A stretch of 64,000 nt of DNA, from positions 62,001 through 126,000 of the forward strand of contig CAVTGS010000015.1 in NCBI GenBank assembly GCA_963734295.1, written 5' to 3'. Positions within the stretch are counted from its first letter, which is position 1; each line of letters begins with the position of its first letter. The notes under the pieces were generated by a model. The model was not told the origin of the DNA and made no database searches. It worked only from the letters and a program-made list of their open reading frames with translations. This stretch comes from JAEUMW01 sp963734295. GTDB taxonomy: Bacteria > Pseudomonadota > Gammaproteobacteria > Burkholderiales > JAEUMW01. Positions 1 through 11,401 of the stretch are shown piece by piece. A program made the translations under genes and the position numbers.

Positions 1-209
1 GACGCGCCCAGGTACGGCGCAGCCTCTACATGGCTACCCTTGTCGCCATTCGCTTCAATCCCGTCATCCGTAACTTCTACGATCGCCTGGTCCTCGCAGG
101 CAAACCCAAGAAGATCGCGCTCGTCGCTTGCATGCGCAAACTCCTCACCATCCTTAACGCCATGGTCAGAACCGGAAAACCCTGGGACGATTCCCTTCAT
201 CTCGCTTGA
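1..209 (+). CDS. IS110-family transposase, C-terminal end (enters from left edge)
   Basis: A frame open from base 3 to a TGA at 207-209 reads as the C-terminal part of an IS110/IS116/IS902-type transposase. Visible segments are SLYMATLVAIRFNP, DRLVLAGKPKKIAL and LLTILNAMVRTGKPW, matching the conserved helical end of the transposase_20 domain. The catalytic N-terminal DEDD domain lies outside the window. IS110 elements usually lack terminal inverted repeats, so the right edge of the element cannot be placed; it should fall soon after the stop codon, before the minus-strand gene ending at 226. Confidence 0.8.
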   Translation, partial: RAQVRRSLYMATLVAIRFNPVIRNFYDRLVLAGKPKKIALVACMRKLLTILNAMVRTGKPWDDSLHLA

Positions 210-225
210 CTCTAAAGACAGTTGC

Positions 226-522
226 TCAGGAATGACCGGGAGGGAAATTCGGCGAGCCGGCGGGTTTCGCGGGCTCTTTTGCCGCGGCAGTGTCGAGACG
301 GCGAACGACGCCCCCCTGGATGAGCTCACGGGCAACCCGTTCGATCAGGTCCCGCGCGTTCATGAAGCTCTCCAGCGTCATGATGACGCGCTGCCGGTGC
401 ACCGGCCTGGGATTGCCGTCGGCATCCTTCTCCGATGGCGATGCGCTGAACATGTCGATGCGGATGGTCGGTCCCGTGACCGTTATCTCGCTGATGCCGT
501 CTATGAAAGTTTCGTTGTGCAT
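226..522 (-). CDS. hypothetical protein, 98 aa
   Basis: Not recognised with certainty. I chose the ATG at 522 (MHNETFIDGI) rather than the longer frame because an AAGGGGA Shine-Dalgarno-like stretch sits about 8 bases before it. The protein has a beta-rich first half (EITVTGPTIRIDMF), a charged linker, then RQRVIMTLESFMNARDLIER, a pattern loosely like small DUF3467-type proteins in which a strand precedes a helix. There is no signal peptide or membrane segment. It is divergent from the giant RTX gene across a 530-base gap. The function is unknown and the family likeness is only an impression. Confidence 0.5.
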   Translation of the reverse strand: MHNETFIDGISEITVTGPTIRIDMFSASPSEKDADGNPRPVHRQRVIMTLESFMNARDLIERVARELIQGGVVRRLDTAAAKEPAKPAGSPNFPPGHS

Positions 523-1054
523 CGTTCGTTCCCCTTTGCTCGATCGCATGCTCCGCTACTAAATTCCGTTAGTCTCAGAGATTGATCTTGCCTAACAAAT
601 AGTCTACCCTCAAAACTATCGAACTGGCAGGTTTCGCTCGTTGTCGCCCGCCTCGTCGATGGACCGTCAAGCGTAATCAAACTAGAAGCAAAACAGGTGT
701 ATTTCGTTTCTGTGCCGGCCCTTACGGCGATTGCTTGAACGTTTACGGAGATGCGTAATGGTTCAAGACGTGGCGATTGCGGGCATTCTTTCAAGCCTCG
801 GGCGGGCCACCGCACCGGTGGCCTCACCGACGGGTGCAGCCGATGCGCCCGATCCCCCAACTTTTTCCCACAGCATTGTACGCGGCGGGCGGCTGGCCGC
901 GCAGCCACTAGGCTGCAGGTCGGGCGCCCTACGCAATAGGCGTTGCACCCACGTGCAATTCGAACGCGGAGCGTCGAACGGGAAGGTGGGCGGGTAATAG
1001 GTTCGTGCAAGGGGCATGCATAGACAGTACCGAGCGGGGATGGAGGTGGAGCAC
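523..1054. other. divergent intergenic region, no gene seen
   Basis: About 530 bases separate the start of the small minus-strand gene from the start of the giant plus-strand gene. Open frames here look like shadows of GC-rich sequence. The one clear structure is a perfect 6-bp stem with a 4-base loop at 901-916 (GCAGCC-ACTA-GGCTGC), which could be an operator or merely chance. No convincing sigma-70 hexamer pair was found. Promoters for both flanking genes should lie here by position. Confidence 0.4.
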
Positions 1055-4000
1055 ATGAGCATGAAGACAAGGTATCGGGCGAGCAATGGCATATCCGGGG
1101 ATGAGCTGAAGCAACGGTTCGAGCAGCACACGCCGTATTCCAAGGATCTGATAGTCGCGGGCGATCCCCTGAACCCCGGCGCTTTCCTCCTGGATGCCAA
1201 AATCACGGGGGCGCTACTCGCCAGCGCTTCGGGCGGGTCGGCCTATTCCACCTATGGAGTGAAGGGAGCCTGCGACCGCCCCTCCCCGACCATCGGCGCG
1301 ACGGACGAGCCGATAAGCGAGAGCGATGCCAGCCTCGGCACCGCGGTCAATCTGCAGCCGAGTGAACCGGCGACCGCGTCTCCCGGGTATGACAGCGCCG
1401 TGAACGGCCCGACCTCGATTACCGCGACCTCCAGCGGCGTCGAGGCCGGAGCCGATGGGTTGCAGGCGGATCCGCTCGTCGTCACCGCCCGGAGCATTCT
1501 TCAGGATGCCGTGGGCGGCGGTCCGAGCGTTGCAACGTCTCTCGAGACGGCGTACGAGGTCCCAGGGAGACTCTCTGGCGATGGAACCCAGGCGTCGCTG
1601 CTGGCGGTCAACGATCCCGAAAGACAGGCTCGGGTGCAGCGAGAGAAGCTGGCCGGCTCGCCCCGCGCCGATCGCATTGTCGGCGGCCCGGGCAAGAACG
1701 AAATCGACGGCCGCGAGGGGAACGACGAGCTCGTGGGTGGGGCGAGCGACGACGTATTCATAGGTGGGGCAGGCGACGACGTCCTCGATGGCGGGCTCGG
1801 GAACGACGTCGCCCGGTACCGCGGCTCCGTTCTCGAATACGACATCTCCAGGATCTCTTCGACCCAGGTGCGCGTCAGGCACGCCCGGTTTCGCCCGGGC
1901 CAGAACGACGGCAACGACCTCGCGCGCAACGTCAAGCGGCTCGATTTCAAGGACCGCCAGGTATTCCTCGATGGTTCCAACAATGCCCCGCTCGCCCAGC
2001 CCGACGAGGGATTGTCGGTCGTCGATGGCAGATCGCTGACGATACCCTTCGCGCGCCTGCTCGGTAATGACGTCGATTTTGACGGGGACCGGCTAAGCAT
2101 CACGCAGGTGAAGGGCAAGCCAGCGAACAGCGTCAGGATCGTCGGCAACTCTGTGGTCTTCACACCGCCCGCCGGTATCCAGTGGGCGCTCGCCGATTTC
2201 GCTTCCTACGAGACCACCTTCCTCTACACCGTGTCGGACGGCAAGGGGGGAACGGCGACGGCGTCGGCGAGCGTGACGATCAATCGGCCGAGCGACTTGC
2301 GGGGGCTGCGAACAGGACCTGCGGATATCTCACAGGATGGAGCCGGTGGCCCAGGCGACGCTCCGGGGCAAGTCTACACGAAGGCATCGGGTCTGCCCGT
2401 GACCGGCACGGACAGCGGCGACCTCATTCTCGTACCGAGTTCCGCGGCCATGACGGGGGGTACCGTCGACGGCGCGGGCGGTGTCGACGAGCTGCGATTC
2501 ACGAACACGGGAACGGCGCAGACGCTCACGCTCGGCAGCACGCTCACGAACGTCGAACAGGTGGTGATCGGCACGGGAACGACCTCGACCGCCGACACCA
2601 GTGGCACCACGGCCAACAATGTCAACGCGAGCGGCGTCGGTTATGGCTTGCTCATGACCGGCAATGCAGGCGCCAACACCCTTACCGGGACCGCCTTTGG
2701 AGACCAGATCGACGGCGGTGTCGGCGCCGACCGAATGGTTGGTGGCGCAGGCAGCGATACCTATTTCGTGGACAACACGGGCGACATCGTGACCGAGTCG
2801 TCGAGTACCGGGGGCACGGACACGGTCTGGGCGAGCGTGAACTTCACGCTGGGCAGCAACGTCGAGAACCTCGTCCTTTCTGGTATCGATAACGTCAACG
2901 GCACCGGTAACTCACTCGCCAACACACTTACTGGCAACACCGGAAACAACACGCTCAACGGCGGCACCGGCAACGACACCATGAGCGGTGGCCTGGGCGA
3001 CGACACCTATGTCGTTAACGTCGCGACCGATGTGGTGACCGAACTCGCCGATCAAGGAATCGACACGGTAAACGCGGGGGCGAGCTACACGCTCGCCGCG
3101 AACGTCGAAAATCTGCTGCTCACCGGCACCGGCAACATCAGCGGCACGGGCAACACCCTCAACAACACCCTCACCGGCAATTCGGGGAACAACACGCTCA
3201 ATGGCGGTCTGGGCGACGACACACTGATTGGCGGCGCCGGCAACGATACGTATGTCGTAGACAGCGCAGCGGACGTTGTCACGGAAGCCGCAGGTGCAGG
3301 CACCACGGATACCGTCCAGGCGAGCGTGAGCTTTACGCTCGGGGCGAACGTCGAGCGACTGACGCTCACCGGAACCGGCAACATCGACGGCACGGGTAAC
3401 GATCTCGCGAACACTCTAACGGGTAACGCCGGCAACAACGTCCTCGACGGCGGGACCGGCGTCGACACGATGACTGGGGGTGCGGGGAACGACACCTACG
3501 TGGTCGACAGCACGACCGACGTCGTGACCGAATCTTCGGGCGGAGGAACCGATACCGTCCAAGCCAGCACGACGTTCACGCTCGGCAGCAACGTCGAGAA
3601 TCTGGTGCTGACCGGCACCGGCAATATCAACGGCACCGGCAACACCCTCGCCAATACCTTGACCGGCAATGCCGGCAACAACGCGCTCTCCGGCGGCACG
3701 GGCGCCGACACGATGTTGGGCGGGGCGGGCGACGACAGTTATACCGTGGACAACACGGGCGATGTCGTGACCGAAAATTCGGGCGAAGGTACCGACACCG
3801 TGAACGCCAGCGTGACCTACACGCTCGGGGCGAACGTCGAGAACCTCGTCCTCACAGGCACGAGCGGTCTCACGGGCACTGGCAACGCGCTCAACAACAC
3901 CCTCACCGGCAATTCTGCAGCAAACACGCTTAATGGTGGTGATGGGGACGACATCCTCGAAGGTGCGGCGGGCAACGACACCCTCGATGGTGGGGCAGGC

Positions 4001-7000
4001 ACCGCCGACATCGCACGCTATTCGGGGGTACAAGCTGACTACACCGTGACGCCTGGCACGGGCGGCAGCTTCATCGTTGCGAGCACGGCCAACGGCAGCG
4101 ACACCGTCCGCAACATCGAATTCCTGCAGTTCTCCGGCGTTACGGTTCCGCTGGGCGGCTCCAATCAGCCGCCCGTCGCAGTCGCTGACACTGCCACGAC
4201 CGCTGAGGATGTGAGTTTGACGTGGCCTTCAACGCCACCATCCACGCTGTTGGCGAACGACTCTGACCCAGACGGAGGCTCATTGGCGATCACCGCCGTC
4301 AGCGGCGCCACCAATGGGACTGTGGGACTTACCGCGGGCGTCGTGACGTTCACCCCGGCTAGCAATTACAACGGTTCCGCTGGTTTCAACTACACCCTCT
4401 CCGACGGCCAGGGCGGCACCGCTGCAGGCAATGTCAGCGTCACCGTGACTGCGGTGAACGACGCACCGGTCGCAAACAACGACAGCGGCAGCGATCTGAG
4501 CACGCCGCTCAACACGCCGCTGACGATCGCAGCCACGCGGCTCCTCGCCAACGACACCGATGTCGAAGGCAGTCCGCTCAACGTCACCGGGGTTGCCGGC
4601 GCCACCAACGGCACCGTCGCGCCCAGCGGTAGCAACTACATCTTCACCCCGACGACGGGCTTCACCGGTACAGCCAGTTTCACTTACACCGCGAGCGACG
4701 GCCAAACCCCCAGCAATGCCGCAACGGTCTCCATCACGGTGGGAACGCCGGTATCCAACGCGATCGTGCTGGAGAACGCGAAGCCGGGTAATCCGCAGAG
4801 TGAATGGGACGTCACGAACTACGACACGAGGATCGAGGGGTACGCTGCCCAGTTCAGCGTGAACAAGGGCGAAGACGTTCAGTTCAAGGTCGAGTCGGAT
4901 GCTGCCTACCAGATCGACATATATCGGCTCGGGTATTACGGCGGAGACGGTGCCCGCAAGGTCGCAACGATCGGTTCTTTGCCCAGCTCGTCACAGCCGA
5001 ATCCGGTGACCGATGCTTCCACTGGACTCGTCGACGCGGGCAACTGGACCGTCTCCGCGACATGGGACATGCCTGCCGACGCCGTCTCCGGGGTCTACAT
5101 CGCCAAGCTGGTGCGCAATGGCGGCGGTGCCAACCATATCCCCTTCGTCGTCCGCGACGACAACGGCAACTCGGACGTCCTCTTCCAGACCGCGGACACG
5201 ACTTGGCAGGCTTACAACGACTGGGGTGGCAACAGCCTCTACTCGGGGTCCCCGGCGGGCAGGGCCTACAAGGTCAGCTACAACCGGCCGATCAACACCC
5301 GGTTCGCCAGCGCGCCCGGGCAACCGGCCGACTTTCTCTTCGATTCGGAGTATCCGACGATCCGCTTTCTCGAGGCCAACGGCTACGATGTCTCGTACTT
5401 CTCCGGCATCGACAGCGATCGTCGTGGCGCCGAGATCCAGGAACACGACATCTTCCTGTCTGTCGGCCACGACGAATACTGGTCCGGCCAGCAGCGGACC
5501 AACGTCGAAGCGGCTCGGGCCGCGGGGGTCGACCTGGCTTTCTTCAGCGGCAACGAGGTCTTCTGGAAGACGCGCTGGGAAAACAGCATAGACGGCTCCA
5601 ACACGCCTTACACCACGCTGGTCTCGTACAAGGAAACCGCCCCAACCGGCATCGACGATCCCAGTTCGCAGGCCACCGGGACCTGGCGGGATCCGCGGTT
5701 CGAAAGCGACGCGGGCCGCCCGGAAAATGCGTTGACCGGGCAGATCTTCACCGTCAACGATGGCAGCGCGCCGCCGACCGCCATCACGGTGCCTGCTGAA
5801 GACGGTCAGTTGCGGTTCTGGCGCAACACCGGACTTGGCTCGACGGCTACGCAGCTTGCCTCCGACATCCTCTCCTATGAGTGGGACGAGGACCTCGACA
5901 ACGGCTCGCGGCCCGCCGGATCGATTCGACTGTCTTCGACGACCGATCCGAGCACGAGCTACCTGCAGGACTTTGGATCGACCTATGGCACAGGGTCGGC
6001 AACCCACAGTCTGACCATGTATCGGGCCCCGAGTGGCGCGCTGGTCTTTGGCGCCGGCACCCCGCGTTGGGGGTGGGGTCTTGATGCCGTCCACGACGGT
6101 TCGTCGGCCATTGACAGCCGGATTCGGCAGGCAACGGTGAATCTGTTTGCCGATATGGGCGTCCAGCCCTCTACGCTCATCTCGGGGCTAACGCCCGCCA
6201 CTGCGTCGACCGATACAACGCGCCCAACGTCGACGATCACCTCACCCACCGGCGGGAGCACCCTGCAGCCGGGGACCCCGGTCACGATCACTGGCACGGC
6301 ATCCGATGTCGCGGGACGCGTCGGCGGCGTCGAGGTGTCCACCGACGGCGGCACGACGTGGCGGCGTGCAGAAGGAAGATCGAACTGGACCTATAGCTGG
6401 ACGCCGACCGTCAACGGCAGCAACAACATCAGGAGCCGCGCGGCCGACGATAGCCTCAATCTCGAAACTCCGGGCGCCGGCATCAACGTCACCGTCGGTT
6501 CGGGCGGCGGGGGTTCCGGAACGTTCTCACTCTGGAGTGCGTCGACCACACCAGCCATCGTCACGGATCCCGACAGCGCGCCCATCGAAGTGGGCGTGAA
6601 GTTCGTGCCCGGCCAAGCCGGCCAGATCACCGGCATCCGCTTCTACAAGGGCCCGCAGAACCTCGGCACCCACGTCGGCAATTTGTGGAACGCGACGGGA
6701 ACACAGTTGCTGGGGACCGCCAATTTCACCAACGAGACCGCGAGCGGCTGGCAACAGGTCAATTTCGCGAACCCGGTTACGGTGACCGCGGGGACGACCT
6801 ACGTCGCTTCCTACTTCGCCCCGCAGGGCAAGTACTCGGTCAACGAAAACTACTTCAATTCGGCCTTCACGAATGGCCCGCTGACTGCCCTCGCCACCGG
6901 CACCTCGGGAGGCAATGGCGTTTACCGCTACACCGGCACGAGCGCGTTTCCGAACTCGACCTTCGCCGCCTCGAACTACTGGGTCGACGTCGTGTTCCAG

Positions 7001-10000
7001 ACGGGACCAGTCAACCAGCCCCCGGTGGCGAATCCCGATGCGCGCTCGACCAGCGAGGACACGGCCTTGACTTTGCCCGTGACCGACTTGACGGCCAACG
7101 ATACGGATCCGGAGAACAATTCACTGAGCATCACCGCCGTGGGTGGCGCCTCGAACGGCGCCGTAGTGCTCAATGCCGGCAACGTAGTCTTCACACCGAC
7201 CGCGAACTATAGCGGTGCAGCTGCGTTCACCTACACCCTCTCGGACGGCAACAGCACGGCGACCGGGACCGTCAACGTCACCGTCAATCCGGTGAACGAT
7301 ACGCCGGTCGCGAACAACGACAGCGGCTTCACGACACCATTCCAGACGTTCCTCAACATTCCGACATCGACGCTGCTCGGCAATGACACCGATGCGGACA
7401 ACGACACGCTTACCGTCGACTCGGTGGGCGGCGCGGTGAATGGCACGGTTACGCCTCCCGGTCAGACCGGCAACGTGGTCTTCACACCAAACACCGGCTA
7501 TAGCGGCCCCGCGAGCTTCACCTACACGATCAAGGATCCGAGCAACGCGCAAGCTACGGCGACGGTCAACCTCACCGTTGGTGCGTCAGGCAATCAACCT
7601 CCCAACGCGGTTGCGGACAGCGCCACGACCAACGAAGACAGTCCGGTGACGATCAGTGTCCTCGCGAACGACACCGATCCGGACGGCCACCCGCTCACGG
7701 TTACGCTTCTGAACCTCACCGGAACGCAGGGCAACGCTACGATTAATGCCAACAACACCATCACCTACAACCCTGGTGCGGCTTTCCAGTCGCTAGATGC
7801 CGGTCAGCAGGGGACGGATACCTTCAGCTATGAAGTTTCCGACGGTCAAGGAGGCATTTCCTCAGCAGCAGTGGCCGTGACCGTCACGGGCGTCGACGAC
7901 GCAGGCCCAAATCGGATAGTTGCGGAAAACCAATTGCCCGGGACGCCGCAGAGCGTGTGGGGCATCAATGGGCCGACGACCGCCATCGAAGGTTTCGCGA
8001 CCGACATCAGCGTCGATCAGGGCCAGAGAATCGACTTCAAGGTCAACACCGTCGCGTCCGACTATCGCATCGACATCTATCGGATGGGCTATTACCAGGG
8101 GAACGGCGCGCGCTACATCACGTCGATCGATCCTACATCCATCATCACCCAGCAACCGGGTCCGCTTCGCGACACTGCCACTGGTTTGGCCGATGCCGGT
8201 AACTGGAGCGTCTCCGCGTCCTGGAACGTCCCGACAGACGCGGTCTCCGGCGTATACATCGCCAAGCTCGTGGGCGAAGCGGGCACCTCCGCAGAGAACC
8301 ACATGTACTTCGTGGTCCGCGACGACGACGGCCGTTCGGACATGATGTTCCAGACCTCCGACAGCACTTGGCAAGCCTACAACCTGTGGGGCGGCGAAGA
8401 CTTCTACACGGGCACCCCGTCCTCGCCTACCCAGGCAAAGAAGGTGAGCTACAACCGGCCGTTCGGCAACGCCACGAACTCGGTCAACGTGCCTCTGATG
8501 GATGCCGAGTACCCGATGATCCGTTGGATGGAAGCCAATGGTTACAACGTGAGCTACACCACGGACGTCGACACCGCGCGCAGAGGTCAGGAACTGCTCG
8601 AACACAAGGCGTTCCTGTCAGTCGGCCACGACGAGTACTGGTCGAACGAGCAAAGGGCGAACGTCGAGGCCGCACGCGATGCCGGTGTCGACCTCGCTTT
8701 CTTCAGCGGCAACGAGATGTACTGGAAAACGCGCTGGGAGAACAGCATCGATGCGTCCGGCACGCCTTATCCGGACGCTCGTCACCTACAAGGAGACTTG
8801 GTCGAACGCCAAGGTCGATCCGAATCCGCAATGGACCGGAACGTGGCGCGACCCGCGCTTTAGTCCCACCGTGCCGACGGCGGTCGCCCGGAGAACCAGC
8901 TGACCGGCACGATCTTCCAGGTCGATTCCTATCGACTGGATTCGATCGAGGTTCCCGCCGCGGACGGCAAGATGCGCTTCTGGCGCAACACCAGCATTGC
9001 CAATCTCGGCACGGGACAGACGGCGACCTTGACACCCCAATGTACTCGGCTACGAATGGGACGAAGACCGGGACAACGGCTTCCGCCCGCCGGGCGCGAT
9101 CAAGCTTTCCACGACGGAGCTCGGCGTCTCACAGTACCTGCTCGATTACGGCAACAGTACGGGAGCCGGAAACGCCACACACAATTTGACGCTCTACAAG
9201 GCTCCCAGCGGCGCGCTCGTCTTCGGGGCGGGCACTACCCGGTGGTCATGGGGTCTGGACAGCGACCACATCAACGAGAGCTCGACGCGTCGATCCACGT
9301 ATGCAGCAGGCGACGGTGAACCTGTTCGCGGACATGGGCATCCAGCCCGCCTCGCTTCAGTCGGGACTGGTACCGGCGACGGCGTCGACCGATACGGTTG
9401 CTCCCGTCTCGTCGATCGCGACACCCACTGGGGGCACCTCGTTCCCGGTTGGCCAGACCGTGACCATCACCGGGACCGCGTCGGACACCGGCGGCGGTCG
9501 GGTCGGCGGCGTCGAGGTCTCGGTCGACAACGGCACGAGCTGGCACCCGGCTTCGGGTCGGGAGAGCTGGTCCTATTCGTGGCGGCCAACCACGGTCGGA
9601 TCGGCGGTCATCAAGTCGCGAGCGACCGACGACAGCCTAAACACGCAGACACCGACAGCCGGGGTTACGGTCAACGTGCAGGCCGCGACAGGGCCATGGA
9701 GTTTGTTCGGCACGACCGCCGTCCCGACACTCGTCAACGTGAATGATCCGAATCCGGTCGAGCTCGGCGTCAAGTTCAGGTCGGATATCGATGCCTCGAT
9801 CACGTCCCTGCGCTTCTACAAGGGGTCGCAGGACACTGGCACCCACGTCGGCAGCATCTGGAGTTCGACCGGGACCAAGCTTGCCAGCGCGACATTCACC
9901 AACGAGACGGCGAGCGGCTGGCAGCAGGTCGACTTCGCTACGCCGTTGACGGTTGCGGCAGGGCAGACGTACGTCGCTTCCTATCACACCCCGACTGGAT

Positions 10001-10182
10001 TCTATTCGGCGGACGTCGGCTATTTTTCGACCCAAGGCGTCGACGTCGGACCCCTGCACGCGCCCGCGAGTCCGCTCGTTTCAGGCGGAAACGGCGTGTA
10101 TGCGTATGGGGCGAGCGCGTTTCCGACCAACACCTGGAACGGATCGAATTACTGGGTCGATGTGGTGCTGGCCAATGCGTGA
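1055..10182 (+). CDS. giant RTX/cadherin-like protein with duplicated N,N-dimethylformamidase-like and DUF4082 modules (frameshifted near 3' end)
   Basis: Start ATG 1055 has GGAGG 8 bases upstream. Domains in order: RTX Ca-binding repeats (about residues 200-250), a cadherin-like domain (310-410), five ~82-aa RTX modules (about 565-980), two cadherin-like domains (1037-1230), an N,N-dimethylformamidase beta-subunit-like domain (1236-1712; motif IDIYRLGYYGGDGARK), an Ig-like domain, DUF4082 (1825-1983), three cadherin-like domains, then a second dimethylformamidase-like (motif IDIYRMGYYQGNGARY), Ig-like and DUF4082 set. The first frame stops at 8863, but homology to copy 1 continues in other frames: breaks lie near 8771, 8874, 9036, 9280 and 9300, after which one frame runs to 10182. 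A repaired protein would be about 3,040 aa. It is probably exported or cell-surface and Ca-dependent. No N-terminal signal peptide is obvious, so type I export is likely by family, but no transporter is nearby. The breaks are either sequencing errors or recent decay. Confidence 0.85.
2757..3990 (+). repeat. five tandem ~246-bp RTX-coding modules
   Basis: Within the giant gene, five consecutive units of about 82 residues each carry a TYVVDxxxDVVTE strand, a TDTVxAS-TLxxNVENLxLTG segment and an NTLTGNxGNNxLxGGxGxDTMxGG Ca-binding nonapeptide stretch. Nucleotide similarity between units is visible, for example in the repeated segments encoding NVENLVLTGTGNI. This arrangement is typical of hemolysin-type beta-roll proteins and can expand or contract by recombination. 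Confidence 0.85.
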
Positions 10183-10220
10183 CGGGCGGGAAAGCAACGG
10201 AGCGACCGGGCAAGAGCTGG

Positions 10221-11039
10221 TCAGTCTGCCAGCGCCGAGCGGATCAGGGCGCAGGTCGCGGGCAAGTCGGCCGAATCGATCGCAAAGCACGGCACGTGCT
10301 CCGCGATGCGGATCGCTGCGTCGAGTCCGCGATTGGGGTGTGACAGGGCGTTCAGCGCCGTGAGGTAGAGCCGGGCGCTGGCCTCCGCCGGGCTAATCGC
10401 GTGCAGTTCCGGCCCGGTGAGGTCGGGACGATATTTCACCAGGAATACGGCTCCGAGCGGCAGCGGCGCTGTAATCGCTTCGCTCGGCAACGAGCGGACT
10501 GGCACGTGGAGGGTGCGACCCAGGTCGATTGTGTCTGCCGGGAGCGAATAGTCGGGCGGCGGGTGCTTAAGACAGAGCGCGTGGGGATATGGAAACACCT
10601 GCATCGATCTCGGATCGATGGCGCTCAACTCATCGCTGAGATAGCGGAACCCATGATGGAGCAGCGCCCAAGTCGTGGTCGACTTGCCGCCGCCAGAGTC
10701 CGCCGCGAGCAGGCACGCTTTGCCGTTCCATTCGAGCGCTGCGGAATGCAGGAAATAGAGGTCGGGCCGCCGCTTCTGCAGCTCGACGGTGAGATCCTTC
10801 TCCAGCAGAAAGAGCAACTCGTCGGAGTCCACGCAATGAAGGGGCGACTGCCCGTCCCGAATAATCGAACATGACGTGTCGCTGCTTTCGACCGAGTAAT
10901 CCAGATCGGGCGGAAACGCTCCCGCGCCGCTGCCCATCGAGTCGAACTTGGTCGCAATGAGGGAGTACAACGAGGGCTCGGTGCACTCAACCCGAACGAG
11001 TTGCCCGAGTATCGAAAACCAGAACGTCGGTCTGGACAA
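10221..11039 (-). CDS. HprK-like serine kinase (PqqD-associated)
   Basis: The 272-aa protein starts at a TTG (MSRPTFWFSI). It has a Walker A loop ADSGGGKST (about 113-121) and the segment FRYLSDELSAID (about 131-142), which is where HPr kinase/phosphorylase carries its Walker B acidic pair. The N-terminal ~100 residues are not HPr kinase-like, as in the HprK-related kinases found beside PqqD-like proteins and in some lasso-peptide clusters, where such a kinase phosphorylates the precursor (paeninodin). No HPr or EII genes are near. On the minus strand it is third after the PqqD-like protein and the 61-aa peptide, consistent with one operon. The substrate is inferred, not shown. Confidence 0.8.
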   Translation of the reverse strand: MSRPTFWFSILGQLVRVECTEPSLYSLIATKFDSMGSGAGAFPPDLDYSVESSDTSCSIIRDGQSPLHCVDSDELLFLLEKDLTVELQKRRPDLYFLHSAALEWNGKACLLAADSGGGKSTTTWALLHHGFRYLSDELSAIDPRSMQVFPYPHALCLKHPPPDYSLPADTIDLGRTLHVPVRSLPSEAITAPLPLGAVFLVKYRPDLTGPELHAISPAEASARLYLTALNALSHPNRGLDAAIRIAEHVPCFAIDSADLPATCALIRSALAD

Positions 11040-11166
11040 CGAAATACCCGAACGACCTTCTTGACGGGATAGGGACTCGCGCGCTACGGACTTAAGCCTC
11101 GATACAGGCAGTTCTTGGCGCTTCGCGAGGCTGGGCGCCCGTAAGACGGGTACAAAGAGTCGTGCG

Positions 11167-11352
11167 CTAAGGCTTTTGCCGGAGCCGTGGCCGGGGCTCT
11201 ATTCGTGGGGGTTTATCCTCTTTGGGCTTTTCGTTCTTCCGGGACCCCACCTTCGCATAGGCTGGAGCGGCCTGCAAGGTAAGAATCGCCGGCGCAACGT
11301 ACGCTGCTTTCTTCACGAATTCACGCCGTGAATTGCTGTGCTCATTTCTCAT
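11167..11352 (-). CDS. 61-aa Tat-signal-like small peptide, possible modified precursor
   Basis: The N-terminus SRREFVKKAAYVAPAILTL contains a twin-arginine-like motif (RREFVKK), a hydrophobic stretch and an AxA-like site (APAYA). A basic, proline-rich tail of about 27 residues follows (RKNEKPKEDKPPRIEPRPRL). Start ATG 11352 is preceded only by a weak GGGAAA. Its position between a PqqD-like peptide-binding protein and a HprK-like kinase suggests it is the shared substrate; that is inference. After the predicted cleavage site the only serine is in VGSRK and there is no threonine, so a phospho-acceptor would be limited. Alternatively it is a short exported peptide of unrelated role. Confidence 0.65.
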   Translation of the reverse strand: MRNEHSNSRREFVKKAAYVAPAILTLQAAPAYAKVGSRKNEKPKEDKPPRIEPRPRLRQKP

Positions 11353-11401
11353 TTAGTTTTTTCCCGTTGACTACCGGCAACCTTCGATTTAAATCGGAGA
11401 C

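Noticed and set aside
2757..3990. Tandem repeats that might be a CRISPR array
   Set aside because: Units are about 246 bases, in frame, and encode RTX beta-roll modules; there are no short identical repeats with unique spacers.
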